Both the position numbers and the translations under genes were made by a program. From Kitasatospora humi (GTDB lineage Bacteria; Actinomycetota; Actinomycetes; Streptomycetales; Streptomycetaceae): a stretch of DNA of 64,000 bases. The stretch is from contig NZ_JAJJPA010000006.1 in NCBI RefSeq assembly GCF_020907985.1, positions 186,001 through 250,000 of the forward strand, read 5' to 3'. The notes beneath the pieces were generated by a model. The model worked only from the letters and a program-made list of their open reading frames with translations, was not told where the DNA came from and did no database searches. This document shows positions 59,509-64,000 of the stretch, in pieces. Numbering within the stretch: position 1 is the stretch's first letter; each line of letters begins with the position of its first letter.

Positions 59509-60579
59509 TCAGTTCAGTCGCTCGCGTCGGCGGTCGATCCAGGTGCCCAGCGACATCTCGGCCGTGATGCCAGGGCCGAAGCCGGCCACGATGCCGCGGT
59601 GCCCGCTGATCGCGGTGTCCTCGTCGAAGAGCCGGCCCAGCGCGTCCAGGACCACGGCGCTGGCGATGTTGCCGTACTCGGTGAGGGTGGCCCGGCTGTG
59701 CCGGAAGGCCTCGCCGGGCACCTCAAGGAACCGGCTGAGGTCGTCCAGGATCCGCGGGCCGCCCGCGTGGATGATGTAGAAGTCCAGGTCGGCGGCCTTC
59801 CAGGCGTGCTCCTCGGCGAGCGCCTCCAGCGCCGGGGCCAGCGGCTCCATGGTGCCGGGCACCCGCTTGTCCAGCTGGAAGTGGAAGCCGGTGGAGCGCA
59901 CCGCGTAGGAGATCCACTCCTCGGTCCCGGGGATCAGGTAGGAGCCGTTGCGCTCCAGCCGCATGCCCCAGCCCTGGTCGCCGCCGCGCACCACGGCGGC
60001 CGAGACGGCGTCCCCGAACAGGCCGTCGGAGAGCAGCTGGCCGACTCCGAGGTCGGTCGGCTGGTAGCAGAGCGAGCAGAACTCGCAGGCCACCACCAGG
60101 GCGTTGCAGTGCGGGTAGGCGGTGCAGAAGTCGTGCGCCCGGTTGATCGCCGCGCCGCCGGCCGCGCAGCCGAGTTGGGCGATCGGCAGCTGCCTGGTCT
60201 GCGAGCGGAAACCCATCTCGTTGATCAGCCAGGCGGTCAGCGACGGCATGCTGAAGCCGGTGCAGGAGACGTAGACGATGAGGTCGACCTGATCGACCGT
60301 CAGCTCGGCGTGGTCCAGGGCGCGTTGCACCACCCGCGGGACCCGTTTGCGCGCCTCGGCCTGGAACAGCAGGTTGCGGCTCTCGAAGCCCGGGTGCTCC
60401 AGGGTCCGCTCGATCGGCTGGACGATGTGCCGCTTGCGCACGCCGGTGTTGCTGATCAGCCGCAGCACCAGGTCCAGGTCCCGATGGTCGCGGTGCCGCT
60501 CGCGGGCGATCGCCAGGGTGTCGTCCATCGTGATGATGTGCTCCGGCACTTCTGTCGCCGGCCTGCAGAGCACTGCCAT
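59509..60579 (-). CDS. rppA: Type III polyketide synthase, 1,3,6,8-tetrahydroxynaphthalene synthase
   Basis: A 356-residue chalcone-synthase-like enzyme. The active-site Cys138 (AQLGCAAGGA), His271 (IIHAGGPR), Asn304 (EYGNIAS) and Cys106 (VSCTGF) match RppA. It condenses five malonyl-CoA units to THN, the precursor of flaviolin and HPQ-melanin-type pigments. The start ATG at 60579 is preferred over an upstream frame. It heads the rppA/P450/cupin operon and diverges from a Nudix gene. Confidence 0.95.
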   Translation of the reverse strand: MAVLCRPATEVPEHIITMDDTLAIARERHRDHRDLDLVLRLISNTGVRKRHIVQPIERTLEHPGFESRNLLFQAEARKRVPRVVQRALDHAELTVDQVDLIVYVSCTGFSMPSLTAWLINEMGFRSQTRQLPIAQLGCAAGGAAINRAHDFCTAYPHCNALVVACEFCSLCYQPTDLGVGQLLSDGLFGDAVSAAVVRGGDQGWGMRLERNGSYLIPGTEEWISYAVRSTGFHFQLDKRVPGTMEPLAPALEALAEEHAWKAADLDFYIIHAGGPRILDDLSRFLEVPGEAFRHSRATLTEYGNIASAVVLDALGRLFDEDTAISGHRGIVAGFGPGITAEMSLGTWIDRRRERLN

Positions 60580-60627
60580 GTCTTCCGCCTCGCCGCACCG
60601 TTCCAGCAACTACCTGTCACCATAACC

Positions 60628-60643
60628 ATACGATGCGTATACG
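60628..60643. promoter_or_regulatory. AT-rich dyad upstream of rppA
   Basis: atacg (60628-60632) and cgtat (60636-60640) are inverted around atg, and CGTATACG (60636-60643) is itself a perfect palindrome. The site lies about 50 bp before rppA and could control the pigment operon. Confidence 0.4.
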
Positions 60644-60691
60644 GTCCGTAGTCGCTCACGCCACACGGAGAGCCGCCACTAGGATCCAGCG

Positions 60692-61240
60692 GTGACCAAC
60701 AGCCCTGAGCTCATCAGCCCGCCCGAGGACCGGTACCCGGCGCTGTTCGCGCCCCAGCGCTGGGAGTGGGGCGGTATCGACGCCCGGTTCGCCGCCACCC
60801 TGCCGCCCGATGGACTGATCACCAACATTCACCTGATCGGGTTCGTCGACGACCGGGTGGTGCTCTGCGAGGACAGCCGCGGCCACTGGTTCCTGCCCGG
60901 TGGCACCCGTGAGGCCGATGAGACGGTGCTCGACTGCCTGGTCCGCGAACTGCGCGAGGAGGCCGGGGCCCGGCTGTGCGGCGAGCCGGTCTGGATCGGC
61001 GCGCACCGCGCGGTGACCGACCGGCCCGCCCCCTACCGGCCGTGGCAGCCGCACCCGGAGAAGGCCTGGCTGTGGGGCTGGGCCGAAGTGGAGCTGGACG
61101 GCCCGCCGACCAACCCGGACGACGGCGAGCAGGTCGTCCAGGTCCGGGCCATGCCGGTCGCCGAGGCCGCCGGGCTGATGGCCGCCGAACCCTGGCGGGC
61201 CGAACTGATCAGGCTCGCCGCCGACCTGCGCCGGGCATGA
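60692..61240 (+). CDS. NUDIX hydrolase
   Basis: A 182-residue pyrophosphohydrolase with an intact Nudix box: LPGGTREADETVLDCLVREL followed by REEAGA. It cleaves nucleoside diphosphate-linked substrates; target unknown. GTG at 60692 is used. A strong terminator follows. Confidence 0.88.
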   Translation: MTNSPELISPPEDRYPALFAPQRWEWGGIDARFAATLPPDGLITNIHLIGFVDDRVVLCEDSRGHWFLPGGTREADETVLDCLVRELREEAGARLCGEPVWIGAHRAVTDRPAPYRPWQPHPEKAWLWGWAEVELDGPPTNPDDGEQVVQVRAMPVAEAAGLMAAEPWRAELIRLAADLRRA

Positions 61241-61243
61241 CGC

Positions 61244-61274
61244 AGCGGGGGCGCGCCGCCGGCCCGCCCCCGCT
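61244..61274. terminator. Bidirectional terminator, 10-bp perfect stem
   Basis: agcgggggcg (61244-61253) pairs exactly with cgcccccgct (61265-61274) around an 11-base loop. It lies between the Nudix gene and the convergent tex gene. Confidence 0.75.
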
Positions 61275-61290
61275 CCTTCGTCGTCCGGGC

Positions 61291-63630
61291 CTAGCGGCCC
61301 AACCCGGCCCGGCGCAGCGCGTCGGCCATGGCGCTGTTCACCGGCGCCGGCGCGGAGGAGCCCGAGCCGCGCCGGTCCTGGCGCGGCGGGCGCGGCCCGC
61401 GCTCCCGTCCGCTGCCGCCCTGGCCGCCGCCGCGGGCCGGCTGCGCCTCGTCGTCGAGGCGCAGCGACAGGCCGATCCGCTTGCGCGGCACGTCGACCGA
61501 GACCACCTTGCAGGTCACCACGTCACCGGGCTTGACCACCTCGCGCGGGTCCTTGACGAACTTCGAGGAGAGCGCCGAGACGTGCACCAGGCCGTCCTGG
61601 TGCACGCCCACGTCGACGAAGGCACCGAACGCGGCGACGTTGGTCACCACCCCCTCCAGCACCATGCCGACCACCAGGTCGCCGATGGTGTCCACGCCCT
61701 CCTTGAAGGTCGCGGTGCGGAACGCGGGACGCGGGTCGCGGCCCGGCTTGTCCAGCTCGCCCAGGATGTCGGTGACGGTCGGGATGCCGAAGGTCTCGTC
61801 GGCGAACTCGGCCGGCTTCAGGGCCCGCAGCGCCGCCCCGTTGCCGATCAGCTCCTTGACGGTGCCGCCGGTCTTGGCCAGGATCCGCCGCACCACCGGG
61901 TAGGCCTCCGGGTGCACCGCGGAGGCGTCCAGCGGGTCGTCACCGCCCGGGATCCGCAGGAAGCCCGCGCACTGCTCGAACGCCTTCGGGCCCAGCCGGG
62001 CCACGTCCTTGAGCGCCTTGCGGGTGCGGAACGGGCCGTTGGCGTCGCGGTGCGCCACGATGTTGTCGGCCAGCGTGGCGGTCACCCCGGAGACCCGGGT
62101 GAGCAACGGCGCGGAGGCGGTGTTGACGTCCACCCCGACCGCGTTGACGCAGTCCTCGACCACGGCGTCCAGCGAGCGGGACAGCTTCACCTCGCTGAGG
62201 TCGTGCTGGTACTGGCCGACGCCGATCGACTTGGGGTCGATCTTCACCAGCTCGGCCAGCGGGTCCTGCAGCCGGCGGGCGATCGACACCGCGCCGCGGA
62301 TCGACACGTTGAGGTCGGGCAGCTCCTGGGAGGCGTAGGCCGAGGCGGAGTAGACCGAAGCGCCGGCCTCGGAGACCATCGCCTTGGTCAGCTTCAGCTC
62401 CGGGTGGCGCTTGATCAGCTCCTCGGCGAGCTTGTCGGTCTCCCGGGAGGCGGTGCCGTTGCCGATCGCCACCAGCTCCACGCCGTGCGCCCCGGCCAGC
62501 TTGGCCAGGGTGTTCAGCGCGGCGTCCCACTTGTTGGCCGGCTGGTGCGGGTAGACCGTGTCGTGCGCGACCACCTTGCCGGTGGCGTCCACCACGGCGA
62601 CCTTGACGCCGGTGCGGAAGCCCGGGTCCAGGCCCATGGTGGCGCGGGTGCCGGCGGGCGCGGCCAGCAGCAGGTCGCGCAGGTTGGCGGCGAACACCTT
62701 GACCGCCTCGTCCTCGGCCTCCTGGCGCAGCCGGCCGCGCAGGTCCAGGCCGAGCCGCACCAGGATCCGGGTGCGCCAGGCCCAACGGACCGTGTCGCCC
62801 AGCCACTTGTCGGCCGGGCGGCCGTGGTCGGCGATCCCGAACCGGGCGGCGATCCGCTGCTCGTAGTCGCGCTCGTCCGGCAGGTCGGCCTCCTCGCCCT
62901 CGTAGGGCGACAGGTCGAGGTCGAGCACCTCCTCCTTCTCGCCGCGCAGCATCGCCAGGATCCGGTGCGAGGGCAGCTTGGTGTAGGGCTCGGCGAAGTC
63001 GAAGTAGTCGGCGAACTTGGCGCCTTCCTGCTCCTTGCCCTCACGGACCCTGGCGACCAGCCGGCCGCGGGTCCACATCCGCTCGCGCAGCGAGCCGATC
63101 AGGTCGGCGTCCTCGGCGAACCGCTCGACCAGGATCGACCGGGCGCCGTCCAGCGCGGCGGCGGCGTCGGCGACCTGCTCGTTGGTGAAGGTCCCGGCCA
63201 GCGCCACCGGGTCCTGGGTGGGGTCGGCCAGCAGGGTGTCGGCCAGCGGCTCCAGGCCGGCCTCCCGGGCCGCCTGCGCCTTGGTGCGCCGCTTGGGCTT
63301 GAAGGGCAGGTAGATGTCCTCCAGGCGGGCCTTGGAGTCGGCGGCCAGGATCTGCGCGCGCAGCGCGTCGTCCAGCTTGCCCTGGGCCTCGATCGACTCC
63401 AGCACCGCGGTCCGGCGCTCCTCCAGCTCCCGCAGGTAGCGCAGCCGCTCCTCCAGGGTGCGCAGCTGGGCGTCGTCCAGCTCGCCGGTGACCTCCTTGC
63501 GGTAGCGGGCGATGAACGGCACGGTCGCCCCGCCGTCCAGCAGCTCGACGGCCGCCCTCACCTGCCCCTCCCGGACCCCGAGCTCCTCGGCGATCCGCCG
63601 CCCGACTGCTACTTCGGCTGGTGTGGTCAC
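61291..63630 (-). CDS. tex: Tex family transcription accessory / RNA-binding protein
   Basis: A 779-residue protein with the Tex order: helical N-terminus, a RNase-H-like YqgF domain (GLDPGFRTGVKVAVVDATG), helix-hairpin-helix motifs (VNTASAPLLTRVSGVTATLA), and an S1 RNA-binding domain (MVLEGVVTNVAAFGAFVDVG). Tex interacts with nucleic acids during transcription. GTG at 63630 is used; GTG at 63642 close to GGAGAAG is an alternative. The ~50 C-terminal residues are Gly/Arg/Pro-rich. Confidence 0.93.
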   Translation of the reverse strand: MTTPAEVAVGRRIAEELGVREGQVRAAVELLDGGATVPFIARYRKEVTGELDDAQLRTLEERLRYLRELEERRTAVLESIEAQGKLDDALRAQILAADSKARLEDIYLPFKPKRRTKAQAAREAGLEPLADTLLADPTQDPVALAGTFTNEQVADAAAALDGARSILVERFAEDADLIGSLRERMWTRGRLVARVREGKEQEGAKFADYFDFAEPYTKLPSHRILAMLRGEKEEVLDLDLSPYEGEEADLPDERDYEQRIAARFGIADHGRPADKWLGDTVRWAWRTRILVRLGLDLRGRLRQEAEDEAVKVFAANLRDLLLAAPAGTRATMGLDPGFRTGVKVAVVDATGKVVAHDTVYPHQPANKWDAALNTLAKLAGAHGVELVAIGNGTASRETDKLAEELIKRHPELKLTKAMVSEAGASVYSASAYASQELPDLNVSIRGAVSIARRLQDPLAELVKIDPKSIGVGQYQHDLSEVKLSRSLDAVVEDCVNAVGVDVNTASAPLLTRVSGVTATLADNIVAHRDANGPFRTRKALKDVARLGPKAFEQCAGFLRIPGGDDPLDASAVHPEAYPVVRRILAKTGGTVKELIGNGAALRALKPAEFADETFGIPTVTDILGELDKPGRDPRPAFRTATFKEGVDTIGDLVVGMVLEGVVTNVAAFGAFVDVGVHQDGLVHVSALSSKFVKDPREVVKPGDVVTCKVVSVDVPRKRIGLSLRLDDEAQPARGGGQGGSGRERGPRPPRQDRRGSGSSAPAPVNSAMADALRRAGLGR

Positions 63631-63699
63631 GAAGCCGGTCACCTTCTCCAGAGTGTCTCTGCACGTACGCACGCATTCTGTCAGCTGTACAGTCCGCGT

Positions 63700-64000
63700 A
63701 TGGATGACGCGCTGCTGGACCGGCTGGGGAACGGCAAGTACCTGCTGATCACCTCCTACAAGAAGGACGGCACGGCGGTGGCCACCCCGGTGTGGGTGGT
63801 CCGCGACGGCCGGACGCTGGGCGTCTGGACGGTTGCCGACAGCTGGAAGGTCAAGCGGATCCGGCGCCGGCCCGAGGTGCTGGTCGGGCCGTGCGACCTG
63901 CGGGGCAATCCGACCGGCGAGTCGGTGCCGGCCACCGCCGAGATCGTCGACGCGGCCCCGTACCGTCCCCTGCTGGCCCGCAAGTACGGACTGCTCGGCC
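63700..64000 (+). CDS. PPOX/F420-dependent oxidoreductase family protein, 3' truncated by window edge
   Basis: The visible 100 residues begin MDDALLDRLGNGKYLLITSY and include ATPVWVVRDG, matching the split-barrel PPOX family with F420-dependent members. The gene runs off the window. TACAGT (63688-63693) six bases before ATG suggests a leaderless transcript. It diverges from tex. Confidence 0.8.
   Translation, partial: MDDALLDRLGNGKYLLITSYKKDGTAVATPVWVVRDGRTLGVWTVADSWKVKRIRRRPEVLVGPCDLRGNPTGESVPATAEIVDAAPYRPLLARKYGLLG

Noticed and set aside
1-64000. tRNA, rRNA, integrase or transposase genes
   Set aside because: None was recognised on either strand, so no mobile element or genomic-island boundary is claimed.

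Overview
This is a 64 kb stretch of high-GC actinobacterial chromosome. Codon third positions are almost all G or C, many genes start with GTG or TTG, and several families are typical of Streptomycetaceae: an XRE/DUF5753 regulator with DUF397-type small proteins, ECF41 and ECF42 sigma factors with their usual partners, an RppA/CYP158A2-like/MomA-like pigment cluster, a peptidase-inhibitor I36 protein and NB-ARC/TPR regulators. I infer a Streptomyces or Kitasatospora-like organism. No rRNA, tRNA, CRISPR array, transposase, integrase or phage gene was seen. The window looks like accessory or sub-telomeric chromosome, dominated by regulators, stress genes and small operons.

Layout. 1-5.1 kb: end of a 2OG-Fe(II) oxygenase, a MerR regulator, and a two-gene operon joining a P-loop NTPase to a membrane-anchored type 1 periplasmic-binding-like receptor. 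5.5-12.8 kb: a secreted I36-type inhibitor, a DUF4241-like protein, an acetyltransferase, an esterase overlapping a large STAND (NB-ARC/TPR) regulator, a CaiB-type CoA transferase and a DUF2165 membrane protein. 13-16.7 kb: a ClC channel, a YihY/BrkB protein and a HELTH metallopeptidase with a contractile-injection-type N-terminal motif. 17-19.3 kb: an ECF41 sigma factor and its oxidoreductase. 19.3-21.9 kb: an XRE/DUF5753 regulator, four near-identical tandem DUF397-like genes (256-bp period) and a divergent ATPase-type anti-sigma-like protein.

22-34.7 kb: a secreted beta-lactamase-fold protein lacking catalytic motif residues, a secreted protein with a possible G1-peptidase-like fold, remnants of a carotenoid oxygenase and of a medium-chain reductase, a TetR/SDR pair, an AOC-like barrel protein, VOC and methyltransferase genes, an ECF42 sigma factor with its YCII/DGPF partner, an IMP-cyclohydrolase-like gene, a small lipoprotein, and a MerR/SDR pair whose SDR lacks the catalytic tyrosine.

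34.8-43.4 kb: a beta-oxidation operon (CoA transferase, thiolase, FadB-type protein), an EI24 protein with an acetyltransferase, and a two-component system. 43.4-50.4 kb: a Fic/Doc-like toxin-antitoxin pair, an SigE-family sigma factor with a membrane partner, an ABC-F protein behind a long leader with a possible attenuation uORF, a metallo-hydrolase and a saccharopine-dehydrogenase-like gene, and a divergent MarR. 50.9-57.7 kb: a DUF6980 protein, an esterase/TetR pair, a second ABC-F, a nitroreductase, an acetyltransferase, a 34-bp tandem repeat copied from the end of the neighbouring acyl-CoA dehydrogenase, and that dehydrogenase. 57.7-60.6 kb: a tetrahydroxynaphthalene/flaviolin pigment operon. 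The window ends with a Nudix hydrolase, Tex and the start of an F420/PPOX-family gene.

No large novel multi-gene system stands out. The best candidates for new biology are the receptor/NTPase pair, the DUF397 array, the ABC-F leader and several enzyme-fold proteins whose catalytic motifs are degenerate.
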